Origin: an uncultured Lachnospiraceae bacterium
GTDB taxonomy: Bacteria > Bacillota > Clostridia > Lachnospirales > Lachnospiraceae
Direction: 5' to 3'
Assembly (NCBI GenBank): GCA_900546325.1
Contig: URCR01000003.1
Span: 1 to 64,000, forward strand
DNA: 64,000 nt
Shown: positions 7,756 to 15,201 of the stretch, piece by piece
How the letters are laid out: every line of letters begins with the position of its first letter
Numbering within the stretch: the first letter of the stretch is position 1
Notes under the pieces: generated by a model
The model's database searches: none
Seen by the model: only the letters and a program-made list of their open reading frames with translations
Told to the model about the DNA's origin: nothing
Made by a program: the position numbers and the translations under genes

Positions 7756-8160
7756 ATGAACAAAACAATCTTAATGGGAAGACTGACAAAAGATCCGGAG
7801 GTGAAATATCTCCAGGATGAAAACAGTACTGCAATGGCACGATACACGCTGGCAGTAGACAGACGATATCGAAAGGATGGAAAGGCAGAAACAGATTTTA
7901 TTTCCTGTGTTACCTTTGGGAAGAATGCTGAGTTTGCAGAAAAATATCTGAAAAAAGGTTTGAAGATTTTAGTAAGCGGGCGGATCCAGACAGGAAGCTA
8001 TGTGAATCAGGAGGGGAATAAAGTTTATGCCACCAACGTGATTGTAGAAGAACATTATTTCGCAGAAGGGAAGAAACTGTCAGGATCAGAAAAGAAAGAA
8101 GATACCGATCCAGATGGATTTATGAATCTTCCAGACGGAGAAGAACTTCCGTTTGAGTAA
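7756..8160 (+). CDS. ssb: Single-stranded DNA-binding protein of the mobile element
   Basis: A 134-residue SSB with the N-terminal OB fold (MNKTILMGRLTKDPEV start, DFISCVTFGKNAEFAEKYLKKG, VSGRIQTGSY) and a short acidic tail ending GEELPFE, which resembles the tip that recruits partner proteins. It would coat single strands made during replication and transfer. It is shorter than the usual chromosomal SSB (about 150-170 residues) because the linker is brief. AAAGGAG precedes the ATG. Its place before the oriT-like site and the relaxase indicates an element-encoded copy. Confidence 0.93.
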   Translation: MNKTILMGRLTKDPEVKYLQDENSTAMARYTLAVDRRYRKDGKAETDFISCVTFGKNAEFAEKYLKKGLKILVSGRIQTGSYVNQEGNKVYATNVIVEEHYFAEGKKLSGSEKKEDTDPDGFMNLPDGEELPFE

Positions 8161-8189
8161 GAATAACTCGGATGCTGAAAGCAGAAGAG

Positions 8190-8223
8190 CGCACTTATAT
8201 ACCTTAAAAGGTATGTGCGTCCT
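8190..8223 (+). other. Candidate origin of transfer (oriT), MOBQ type
   Basis: GGTATGTGCGTCCT at 8210-8223 closely resembles the RSF1010/pIP501-type nic region (GGTAAGTGCG followed by CCCT). Directly before it is an inverted repeat: CGCAC...ATACC (8190-8194, 8199-8203) pairs with GGTAT-GTGCG (8210-8219). A hairpin just 5' of nic is the rule for this relaxase family. By analogy the cut would fall between 8219 and 8220. The relaxase gene follows 560 bases downstream. Confidence 0.7.
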
Positions 8224-8362
8224 ACGGAAGTAGCATCTTTCTGAAGGGGAATTCCGAAAGTATTTGCGGATGATCCATCCGAAGAAGGGTTCCCCTTCCG
8301 GCAGAAATGCCTATCCCGTAACAGAGAAAATTGAAGAGTTTAAAAAGGAGAAAAAGAACGAT

Positions 8363-8785
8363 ATGGCGAAGAAGAAAACATTTCAGGAATATACGCAGGA
8401 AGCACTTCTTGAGATTGAAAAAACAGAAGCTGCATTGAAACAGGCAAAGCTTGAGAAGGAACAGGCAGAGCATAGGATCCAGAGATCCTTGAATTATCTG
8501 GATACACAGAAAAAGAAAAAACGAAAGGCACGAACCCATCTGTTGATTCAGAAAGGAGCAGCCATAGAAGCAATCTGTAAAGATACCAAATATCTGACCG
8601 AGGCGGAATTTTATCAGCTGATGGATGAACTTCTTCATGATCCCGCTTGTAAGTTTTGTGATGTCGTTCATGAAATGGTTCGTGGACGGGCGGAAACTGC
8701 AGAAGCGAAGGAACGAGAATTCGCAGAAGAGGAAGCACTATTAAAGGCAATGCAACGAGGTGAACTGCCACAGGGAGATGAGTAA
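8363..8785 (+). CDS. DUF3847-like mobilization accessory protein
   Basis: A 140-residue, highly charged protein. The first half is predicted coiled coil (EIEKTEAALKQAKLEKEQAEHRIQRSL). The middle, RKARTHLLIQKGAAIEAI followed by LTEAEFYQLMDELLHDP, matches my recollection of the DUF3847 pattern found beside MobA/MobL relaxases. The tail is Glu-rich. The ATG at 8363 follows AAAAGGAG; the longer frame upstream overlaps the oriT-like region and was rejected. The stop is next to the relaxase start, so the two are translationally linked. A relaxosome accessory role (MobC-like) is inferred from context. Confidence 0.65.
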   Translation: MAKKKTFQEYTQEALLEIEKTEAALKQAKLEKEQAEHRIQRSLNYLDTQKKKKRKARTHLLIQKGAAIEAICKDTKYLTEAEFYQLMDELLHDPACKFCDVVHEMVRGRAETAEAKEREFAEEEALLKAMQRGELPQGDE

Positions 8786-8786
8786 G

Positions 8787-10334
8787 ATGGGATGTTATCA
8801 CTTTCATCTGAATCAATTATCCAGAGGAAAAGGGCAGTCTGCCATTGCCAGTGCTGCTTATCGAGCCGGTACAAAACTGGAATGTACGTATTATGGAGAA
8901 GTAAGTGATTATACGAGAAAAGGCGGTGTGGTATTAGCGGAGATTCATCTTCCCAAACAGGCTCCGGAGAGATTCAAAGACAGGGAGACCCTTTGGAATG
9001 AGGTGGAATGGATCGAAGGGAATAAGAAAGCACAGCTGGCACACAGCTTTGATATTGCCTTGATGAATGAGTTTTCCATGGAAGAAAATATTGAGCTTGC
9101 AAGAAGATTCGTAGAAGAACAGTTAGTCGCAAGAGGGATGATTGCAGATCTGGCAATCCATGATCCGAAGAAGGCAAAGGATAAAATCCCCAATCCTCAT
9201 ATGCACATCATGGTGCCCATTCGTCCTTTACAGGAAGATGGTACCTGGGGACAAAAGCAAAAAAAGGTTCCAGTACTGACACCGGATGGACAGCCGGTTT
9301 TGAATCAGAAAGGACAACCGGTATTTCGGGCGGTACATACAACGGATTGGAGTAGGAAAGAAACCTTGGAAGAATTGAGAAGTGCCTGGGCGAAGATGTG
9401 TAACGAACTGTATGAAGAAAAAGGACTTACAGAAAGAGTCGATGCCAGGTCTTATGAGGAACGGGGGATTGATAAGATCCCGATGGTGCATGAAGGACCG
9501 AATGTACAGGCAATGGAAGCAAGAGGGATTTCAACCGCACTGGGAAGTTTAAACCGACTCATCCGAGCCTTAAATGATATGAAAGAACGGGCAAAGAATC
9601 TTCTTCAATGGTCCTTGTTTCGAGAAAGCCAACTGATGGAACGGATGGTGTTCTTACATCAGCCAACCTTAGCGGATTATCTGAGAAACTATTGTGATAA
9701 GAGAAATGCAGTTGCAGAATCCTACGCTTATGGAACACAAAAGGCGAAGAATACAAATCTGAAACAATTTGCAGAGACGATCCGCTTTCTGGAAGAGCAG
9801 GATGTGAGAACCCCAGAACAGCTGACGGAGAAAATCCAGGAATTAGATATACAGCTGAATGAGGTGAGTCAGCGGTTGAATCAACAACTGTCTGCTCTGA
9901 GAAGTGTCAACAGCAATCTTTATGCAATGAAAGAGTATTTTGAAACAAGACCTGTTTATCTGGAATTAAAGAAGAAATATTTTGGCAGGGAAAAATTCAA
10001 AGAGGAACATAAGAAGGAACTTAGCGGATATTATCGTTCGGAAAGAATCTTAAAAGAAAATCTAGACCCAAGTGGGAAGATCCCGGAAGGACAATGGAAA
10101 CGAGAAGCCGCTCGTTTATCAGAAGAGATAGCTGCTTTACGAAAAGAAGATAAACGGATCCATGCGATGTTACGAAAGTATGAGGGAATCAAAAATCATG
10201 TGGAGGCTTTGATGGCAGAGGAAGGAGAAGGTGTCTCTCTTCCGGAAACAAACAAGCGGGAGCAATCCACAGAAACAAAAGAAGCAGTGAGAACCATGAA
10301 ACGAAAGAAGAAACATCATGGAATGGAATTATAG
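8787..10334 (+). CDS. MobA/MobL-family relaxase
   Basis: A 515-residue DNA-nicking transesterase that would cut oriT and pilot the single strand during conjugative mobilization. The N-terminus CYHFHLNQLSRGKGQSAIASAAYRAG holds the family start and active Tyr region. The metal-binding histidine triad is His125 (IHDPKK) with His138 and His140 in NPHMHIM. The remainder (about 260-500) is alpha-helical and charged and may contact the coupling machinery. The ATG at 8787 is preceded by AGGGAG. A longer frame from 8760 lacks a ribosome site. No secretion genes are nearby, so a helper element is needed. Confidence 0.93.
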   Translation: MGCYHFHLNQLSRGKGQSAIASAAYRAGTKLECTYYGEVSDYTRKGGVVLAEIHLPKQAPERFKDRETLWNEVEWIEGNKKAQLAHSFDIALMNEFSMEENIELARRFVEEQLVARGMIADLAIHDPKKAKDKIPNPHMHIMVPIRPLQEDGTWGQKQKKVPVLTPDGQPVLNQKGQPVFRAVHTTDWSRKETLEELRSAWAKMCNELYEEKGLTERVDARSYEERGIDKIPMVHEGPNVQAMEARGISTALGSLNRLIRALNDMKERAKNLLQWSLFRESQLMERMVFLHQPTLADYLRNYCDKRNAVAESYAYGTQKAKNTNLKQFAETIRFLEEQDVRTPEQLTEKIQELDIQLNEVSQRLNQQLSALRSVNSNLYAMKEYFETRPVYLELKKKYFGREKFKEEHKKELSGYYRSERILKENLDPSGKIPEGQWKREAARLSEEIAALRKEDKRIHAMLRKYEGIKNHVEALMAEEGEGVSLPETNKREQSTETKEAVRTMKRKKKHHGMEL

Positions 10335-10349
10335 GAGGGATTTTAGAAG

Positions 10350-12257
10350 ATGGAAGAATATACAAGAGAACAGATCCAAAGAGCAGATGATACCGATTTA
10401 TATGTTTTTCTTTCTGGGAGAGGAGAACAGTTCAAACGATGTGGAAAGGAATACCGGTGGTTACGACATGACAGTGTGATGATCAACAAGAGCGAATGGT
10501 ATCGTTTTAGTCAGAATAAAGGCGGTCATGCCATTGATTTTATGAAAGAATTCTATGGCCTTTCTTTTGCAGAGGCAGTCAAAGAATTATTAGGAGAAGA
10601 GGGAGTTGGAGAAACCAACAGAAGAACGGCCAAGGAAGATGCAGGCAGACAGAAGGTCTGCCCCATCCCCTTGCCTGGATTGGAATTGCCAGAAAGAAAT
10701 GAAAGCTGTGAGATTGCAAGGAAGTATCTCATTGAGCAGAGGAAACTATCGGAATGGCTGATAGATCAGATGATTGCAAAGGGGGATATTTATGAAAGTA
10801 AAAACTATCACAATGTGGTATTCGTTGGAAGAGACAAAGAACAGAATCCCAGATATGCAGCTATGCGGGGAACTGATGAGAAACGATATCGTGGGGAAGC
10901 AAAAGGTTCAGAAAAAATCTATGGATTTGGCCATATAGGAACGAATGAAAAGCTGTTCGTGTTTGAATCTCCCATTGATCTTCTGTCTTATATTACTGCA
11001 GTTCCGGAAGAATGGGAAAAGCATAGTTATATTTCCCTGGGAGGATTGAGTGAAAAAGCAATGAAACAGGTCTATATGGAGCATAAAAACATTAGGTCTA
11101 TCTATTTATGCCTGGATAATGATGAGCCTGGAAATGAGAGATGCAGGCAATTTGTTTCTATGATTCCAGAGGAACTTTGTGTATTTCGTTTAGAGCCAGC
11201 CAAAAAAGATTGGAATGAATGTCTAGTTGCAGGACTGCCTGTAAAAGAAATGGCAAAACAGATCTGTTTGCGAGACAACAGAGAAAAACCAGTGCCGGTC
11301 ATGAAGATGTCAGAGGTTGAGGAAACGGTGGTTCAGTGGTTATGGTATCCATTTATTCCCTTTGGAAAGGTTACTTTGATTCAGGGGAATCCGGGAAAAG
11401 GAAAAACATGGATTGCAATGGCAATCGCCGCATACTGTACGAATGGAAAAGAACTTCCCAATGCACTTCCCATAGAACCCTTTAATGTGTTGTATCAAAC
11501 AGCAGAGGATGGGATAGCAGATACCATTAAGCCTAGATTAGCAAAATGTGGTGCAGATATGACAAGGGTGCGATTCATCAATGAAGATGAAAAACAGCTT
11601 TCTATGACGGATGATCGGATTGAAAAAGCTATCCGCCAGAACAATGTACGCCTCATGATCATGGATCCCATACAGGCTTATCTGGGAGCCAATGTGGATA
11701 TGAACCGGGCAAATGAGATCCGTCCCTTATTCCGGCATCTCAGTACGATTGCAGAGAGAACTGGATGTGCCATTGTTCTCATTGGACATTTGAATAAGTC
11801 ATCGGGAAGTCAGAGCGATTACCGTTCCCTGGGATCCATTGATATCGCAGCGGCAGTACGAAGCATCTTATTTGTAGAAAAAGTGGAAAAAGAGAAGGAA
11901 CAGGATATTCGAGTGGTATATCAGCAAAAGGATTCTCTTGCTAAAAAAGAAAATCCGGTAGCATTTTCTTTAGGAGAAGAAGGCTTAAAATGGTTAGGAG
12001 AATACGATATATCCATTGAAGATCTGCTGATGGGGAAAGCAGGAACGAAAAAGGAAACGAAACTGGAAAAGGCACAGAAGTTGATTCTGGAGTTATTAAC
12101 CAAACGGAAAGTAATGTGTTTAGAAGAATTAGAGGCAGAACTACTAGCCTATGGGATTTCTTCCAGAACAGGAAGAGATGCAAGAAAGCAATTGGAAAGT
12201 AGATTAAGCTATGACTGGTGTCAGGGAAGAAAAACAGTTGCGTTAATCACAGAATAA
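10350..12257 (+). CDS. Toprim primase-like / RepA-type helicase replication protein
   Basis: A 635-residue fusion. Residues about 1-95 resemble a primase-type zinc-ribbon region that has lost its cysteines (DUF3991-like), residues about 195-290 form a Toprim domain (Glu206 in FVFESPIDLLSY, DND at 256-258), and residues about 330-530 are a RepA/RadA-type ATPase with Walker A GNPGKGKT (346-353) and Walker B LMIMDPIQAY. The C-terminus looks like a winged helix. Such proteins start replication of plasmids and IMEs. It lies 15 bases after the relaxase in the same operon. It implies that the excised circle can replicate, with the 7554-7679 repeats as one possible origin. Confidence 0.85.
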   Translation: MEEYTREQIQRADDTDLYVFLSGRGEQFKRCGKEYRWLRHDSVMINKSEWYRFSQNKGGHAIDFMKEFYGLSFAEAVKELLGEEGVGETNRRTAKEDAGRQKVCPIPLPGLELPERNESCEIARKYLIEQRKLSEWLIDQMIAKGDIYESKNYHNVVFVGRDKEQNPRYAAMRGTDEKRYRGEAKGSEKIYGFGHIGTNEKLFVFESPIDLLSYITAVPEEWEKHSYISLGGLSEKAMKQVYMEHKNIRSIYLCLDNDEPGNERCRQFVSMIPEELCVFRLEPAKKDWNECLVAGLPVKEMAKQICLRDNREKPVPVMKMSEVEETVVQWLWYPFIPFGKVTLIQGNPGKGKTWIAMAIAAYCTNGKELPNALPIEPFNVLYQTAEDGIADTIKPRLAKCGADMTRVRFINEDEKQLSMTDDRIEKAIRQNNVRLMIMDPIQAYLGANVDMNRANEIRPLFRHLSTIAERTGCAIVLIGHLNKSSGSQSDYRSLGSIDIAAAVRSILFVEKVEKEKEQDIRVVYQQKDSLAKKENPVAFSLGEEGLKWLGEYDISIEDLLMGKAGTKKETKLEKAQKLILELLTKRKVMCLEELEAELLAYGISSRTGRDARKQLESRLSYDWCQGRKTVALITE

Positions 12258-12261
12258 AAGA

Positions 12262-12329
12262 TGACATTGGCAAAAAAATACTTTGGCATTGGCAGTCTTT
12301 ATAGATACCTTTGCCAGCCGCCAATGTCA
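12262..12329. repeat. Perfect 10-bp inverted repeat before xis
   Basis: TGACATTGGC (12262-12271) and GCCAATGTCA (12320-12329) flank 48 bases that contain further GGCA/TGCC blocks, including the motif TTGGCATTGGCA. It occupies the whole gap between the replication gene and xis. It could be an attenuator hairpin, an operator for the Xis protein or a single-strand origin. Confidence 0.6.
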
Positions 12330-12359
12330 AAAACAAAGATAATAGAAGGAGGCATACAA

Positions 12360-12563
12360 ATGACAAGTTATGATATACCTTATTGGAAGAAGTATACATT
12401 ATCCATTGAAGAGGCAGCATCCTATTTTCGTATTGGAGAAGGAAAGCTTCGTAAGTTAGTCAGTGACAATCCAAATGCAGAGTATTTGCTTTGGAATGGG
12501 AATCGTGTACAGATAAAACGAACAAGATTTGAAAAATTTATTGATACACTCAGTGCGATATAA
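12360..12563 (+). CDS. xis: Excisionase
   Basis: A 67-residue winged-helix protein (LSIEEAASYFRIGEGKLRKLV, then RVQIKRTRFEKFID), the exact length and layout of Tn916-type Xis. It would bind the element ends and direct the integrase toward excision. AGGAGG lies seven bases before the ATG. It is 86 bases upstream of the integrase, separated by a hairpin. Its sequence is clearly related to, but distinct from, the Xis-like proteins at the window start. Confidence 0.85.
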   Translation: MTSYDIPYWKKYTLSIEEAASYFRIGEGKLRKLVSDNPNAEYLLWNGNRVQIKRTRFEKFIDTLSAI

Positions 12564-12602
12564 AATGAAATTTAAAAGAAGGAGGTGTTCGAATTAGGGG
12601 TT

Positions 12603-12627
12603 ACATGATATACTAACAATATCATGT
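12603..12627 (+). other. Hairpin between xis and int
   Basis: ACATGATAT and ATATCATGT form a perfect 9-bp stem with a seven-base loop, and outer GGGG/CCCC tracts could extend it. It lies directly upstream of the GGAGGT ribosome site of int, so it may set the xis:int expression ratio. Confidence 0.65.
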
Positions 12628-12649
12628 TGCGTCCCCTTGGAGGTAGGAT

Positions 12650-13912
12650 ATGATTTCAAAGAGACGTGATGATAAAGGCAGAGTTCTCCAGCAAGGAGAA
12701 TGGCAGGAACCAAGTGGACGTTACCGCTATAAATATACAGATTCACTTGGTAAGCGTAAAATATTATATAGTTGGAGATTGACAGAAGCAGATAAGATGC
12801 CGGAAGGTAAACGGGCGGATCTTTCTCTCAGGGAAAAAGAAAGAAAAGTTCAGTCCTTACAGATGCAAGGGATTACAGGAAGTAACATTACAGTGCTTGA
12901 ACTTGTGGAACGATATCTTTCCCTGAAAACAGGAGTAAAGCATAATACTTTAGCGAATTACAAATTTGTGGTGAATGTATTGAAAAAGGAAGAATTCGCT
13001 TATAAGAAAGTGGATGATGTGAAACTTTCTGACGCAAAGATTTTTCTGATAAAACTACAAAGAGATGGTAGAGGATATAGTTCCATTCATTCCATCAGAG
13101 GTGTTTTAAGACCTGCTTTTCAAATGGCTGTGGATGATGACTTGATTCTAAAAAATCCATTTGGATTTGAATTAGGTACAGTACTTGTTAATGACAGTCA
13201 GAAAAGACAAGCTGTTTCTCCGGAAGATGAAACTAAATTTCTTGATTTTGTAAAGAATGATCCACATTATAATCAGTATTATGATGCATTTTATATCTTA
13301 TTCAAGACAGGTCTTAGAATATCTGAATTTTGTGGACTTACTGTAAAAGACTTGGACTTTAAAGAAGATATTATCAATGTGAATCATCAGTTGCAAAGAA
13401 CTCGAGAAATGAAGTATATCATCGTATCTACAAAGACAACAAGTGGTACGCGGTTACTTCCGATGGAAGCGGATGTAAAAGAAGCATTTCTTCGAATCTT
13501 GAAGAATAGAAGGAAACCAAAACGTGAGCCGATGGTGGATGGATATGGAGGATTTCTGTTTCTGGACAAGAATGGAAGGCCAATGGTTGCACTTCATTGG
13601 GAAAAGTACATGCAGCATGCAAGAGAAAAATATAATCGTGAGAATTTGTTGCAATTGCCGCCAGTTACTCCACATATATGCAGGCATACTTATTGTACAA
13701 ATATGGCCAATTCAGGGATGAACCCAAAGACACTGCAATATCTGATGGGGCATTCAGATATATCTGTAACACTTAATATTTATACGCATACCGGCTATGA
13801 TGATGCAAAGAAAGAACTTGCCAGATTAAAAGAAGCAAGGGATGAACTGGAAAAGAAAAAGTTTATAACCCAAAAACATGCACAAACAACTCATGTAAGC
13901 CTTATCTCATAA
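12650..13912 (+). CDS. int: Tyrosine integrase of the mobilizable element
   Basis: A 420-residue Tn916-family integrase with an N-terminal basic arm-binding domain, a core-binding domain (about 80-175) and a catalytic domain. Catalytic residues are Arg223 (TGLRISE), Lys262 (STKTTSG), His342 and Arg345 (PHICRHTY), His368 (GHSDI) and Tyr378 (LNIYTH). It is the last gene of the module, 160 bases before the phosphatase gene in which the 14-bp att-like repeat lies. It is similar in architecture to the first integrase in this window but clearly divergent in sequence, so the two belong to different elements. Confidence 0.95.
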   Translation: MISKRRDDKGRVLQQGEWQEPSGRYRYKYTDSLGKRKILYSWRLTEADKMPEGKRADLSLREKERKVQSLQMQGITGSNITVLELVERYLSLKTGVKHNTLANYKFVVNVLKKEEFAYKKVDDVKLSDAKIFLIKLQRDGRGYSSIHSIRGVLRPAFQMAVDDDLILKNPFGFELGTVLVNDSQKRQAVSPEDETKFLDFVKNDPHYNQYYDAFYILFKTGLRISEFCGLTVKDLDFKEDIINVNHQLQRTREMKYIIVSTKTTSGTRLLPMEADVKEAFLRILKNRRKPKREPMVDGYGGFLFLDKNGRPMVALHWEKYMQHAREKYNRENLLQLPPVTPHICRHTYCTNMANSGMNPKTLQYLMGHSDISVTLNIYTHTGYDDAKKELARLKEARDELEKKKFITQKHAQTTHVSLIS

Positions 13913-14072
13913 GGGATTTGGGACTTTAAAAATAACCCATTTGTACCACAAATGCCCGAAAAAACATGAGAAAATACAAGAATTTACAAGAAAAAGAACC
14001 TTTCAAGTAAAAAATGCACAAAGGCTGAAAAGCCAGTATTTATAAGGCTTTGAGAGGATATGAGGAGATAAA

Positions 14073-14543
14073 ATGGAGAAAATAAAGGTACTTTTCATCT
14101 GCCACGGCAACATCTGCCGCAGCACCATGGCTCAATACATCACACAACATTTAGTAACCCAATCTGGCATGGAATCTAATTTCTACATTGATTCTGCTGC
14201 CACCAGCCGCGAGGAAATCGGCAACCCTGTCCACTATGGCACGCGCCGGAAGCTGGAAGCGGAGGGGATTTTCTGTGGGGATCATCGTGCCCGACAGCTT
14301 AAGAAAAGTGACTATGACGAGTTTGATTTTTTAATTGGAATGGATACGCAGAATATCCGGAATATGTATCGGATTTTAGGAGAGGATCCGGATCAGAAAG
14401 TGTACAAGTTGTTAGACTTTACAGAACGGAAGGGAGATATTGCAGACCCATGGTACACCGGTAACTTTGATCTGACTTATCGGGATGTTCTGGACGGATG
14501 CAGAGGGCTGCTGAAATTTGTCGAAGAACAAGGGAAAATTTAA
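14073..14543 (+). CDS. Low-molecular-weight protein-tyrosine phosphatase
   Basis: A 156-residue phosphatase with the P-loop CHGNICRS (nucleophile Cys10, Arg16) and general acid Asp125 in DPWYTGNF. It hydrolyses phosphotyrosine (or phosphoarginine in related Firmicutes enzymes) in the cytosol; the true substrate cannot be read from the sequence. ATGAGGAG precedes the ATG. The first roughly 165 bases use many C-ending codons (ATC, TGC, CAC, GGC, AAC, CGC), unlike the rest of the gene. Codons 26-30 contain the 14-bp att-like repeat, so the 5' end may have been supplied by the inserted element while keeping the frame. Confidence 0.93.
   Translation: MEKIKVLFICHGNICRSTMAQYITQHLVTQSGMESNFYIDSAATSREEIGNPVHYGTRRKLEAEGIFCGDHRARQLKKSDYDEFDFLIGMDTQNIRNMYRILGEDPDQKVYKLLDFTERKGDIADPWYTGNFDLTYRDVLDGCRGLLKFVEEQGKI
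14150..14163 (+). repeat. Candidate attachment core, right copy
   Basis: TTTAGTAACCCAAT, identical to 2113-2126, encodes part of HLVTQS in the phosphatase. If real, it is attR of the 12-kb element, and the gene's first 26 codons come from the element. Confidence 0.5.
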
Positions 14544-14569
14544 GAAAAAAGAATATTTTATGTAACAGT

Positions 14570-14607
14570 ATTGTGGCAGAGGATTGCTATTCATCCTCTG
14601 CCACAAT
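14570..14607. terminator. Long palindrome between phosphatase and small minus-strand gene
   Basis: ATTGTGGCAGAGGAT pairs perfectly with ATCCTCTGCCACAAT around an eight-base loop (15 bp). No clear T run follows on either strand, so it is a hairpin of terminator position but non-standard form. It overlaps the last codons of the minus-strand gene. Confidence 0.55.
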
Positions 14608-14733
14608 GTCTTCCAACACTTTGATCAAGTCGTGGATGTTTTGAATCCGCACATTTCTTTCTAAAATGGTATTTTTCAGATTTACAGATAAGGATTCAAA
14701 TTTTTCCCGTATTTCAGGAGCAATATAAGACAT
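14587..14733 (-). CDS. Small conserved-looking protein of unknown function
   Basis: A 48-residue frame begins MSYIAPEIREKFES and ends VLEDIVAEDE. It is amphipathic and almost entirely helical in character (ESLSVNLKNTILERN, NIHDLIKVLEDIV). TGAGGTGAG lies four bases before the ATG, a strong ribosome site that supports real translation. I do not recognise a named family. It is convergent with the phosphatase gene. It could be a small regulator or the partner of a larger complex; nothing in the sequence decides. Confidence 0.6.
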   Translation of the reverse strand: MSYIAPEIREKFESLSVNLKNTILERNVRIQNIHDLIKVLEDIVAEDE

Positions 14734-14818
14734 GTTTCTCACCTCACAGATAGGATAGGCAAAAAGGAAAGAGCCTATACAGTTTCTGTGTGAAAAGCAA
14801 AAGAAATTCAGTGAGATA

Positions 14819-14848
14819 TTTACAAATAGAAATGAAAATCGCTATAAT
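14819..14848 (+). promoter_or_regulatory. Promoter for the hemW transcript with a long leader
   Basis: TTTACA (14819-14824) and TATAAT (14843-14848) are 18 bp apart. Transcription from here gives a leader of about 345 bases before hemW. The stretch 14850-15201 has only weak reading frames without ribosome sites and no hairpin that I can assign. Confidence 0.55.
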
Positions 14849-15201
14849 ATTGTCCAGAGCAGAGTTACCTTTTCGGGAATATCTTAGAAAACACCAGACA
14901 TATATGAGAGAAGCATCTGAAAACAGGGTACAAGAAGATTGCCGGAAGAGAGAAGAAGAAAATAGAGTAGTGATATAAGACGTATAAAACAGGAGGCATG
15001 AACCAACCATAAGTGAAGCATCCATCGATGAAGACAGAGGGGATTGTCTTTTTCTGTCTTGTAGGTAGAACGAACTTCTCGAAGCAGGATAACAGAAATT
15101 TATTTTACCTCTGCGCTGGTATTTGGATCAATGAATTTTGCGCGTGCAAGATGTGCAGGCGGATAACAAATAGAGAAAAGGAAAAGAAAGAGAGACTAAG
15201 C

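Larger units (their letters stand above)
2113..14163 (+). mobile_element. Candidate integrated mobilizable element with metal cargo
   Basis: This interval is bounded by the 14-bp repeat. The recognisable transfer and integration module is 7554-13912: repeats, ssb, oriT-like site, DUF3847-like gene, MobA/MobL relaxase, replication protein, xis and int. There is no type IV secretion machinery, so it would be mobilised by a helper. The metal-resistance genes at 3.0-7.1 kb could be cargo or a separate insertion, because two terminators and a change of base composition separate them from the module. The left boundary is the weakest part: it places a metG fragment inside the element. Confidence 0.45.

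Noticed and set aside
712..13912. The two integrases as copies of one duplicated element
   Set aside because: They differ in most positions outside catalytic motifs and have different Xis neighbours, so they come from different elements.
13938..13954. CATTTGT-ACC-ACAAATG palindrome as attachment core or terminator
   Set aside because: No second copy elsewhere in the window and no T tract; left unassigned.
14790..14978. 62-residue plus-strand frame in the hemW leader
   Set aside because: Only a weak start context, random-looking charged composition; kept as leader.
15013..15201. N-terminal extension of HemW
   Set aside because: Homology begins at 15202 with MKRELELYIHIPF; the extension has no domain and its start lacks a ribosome site.
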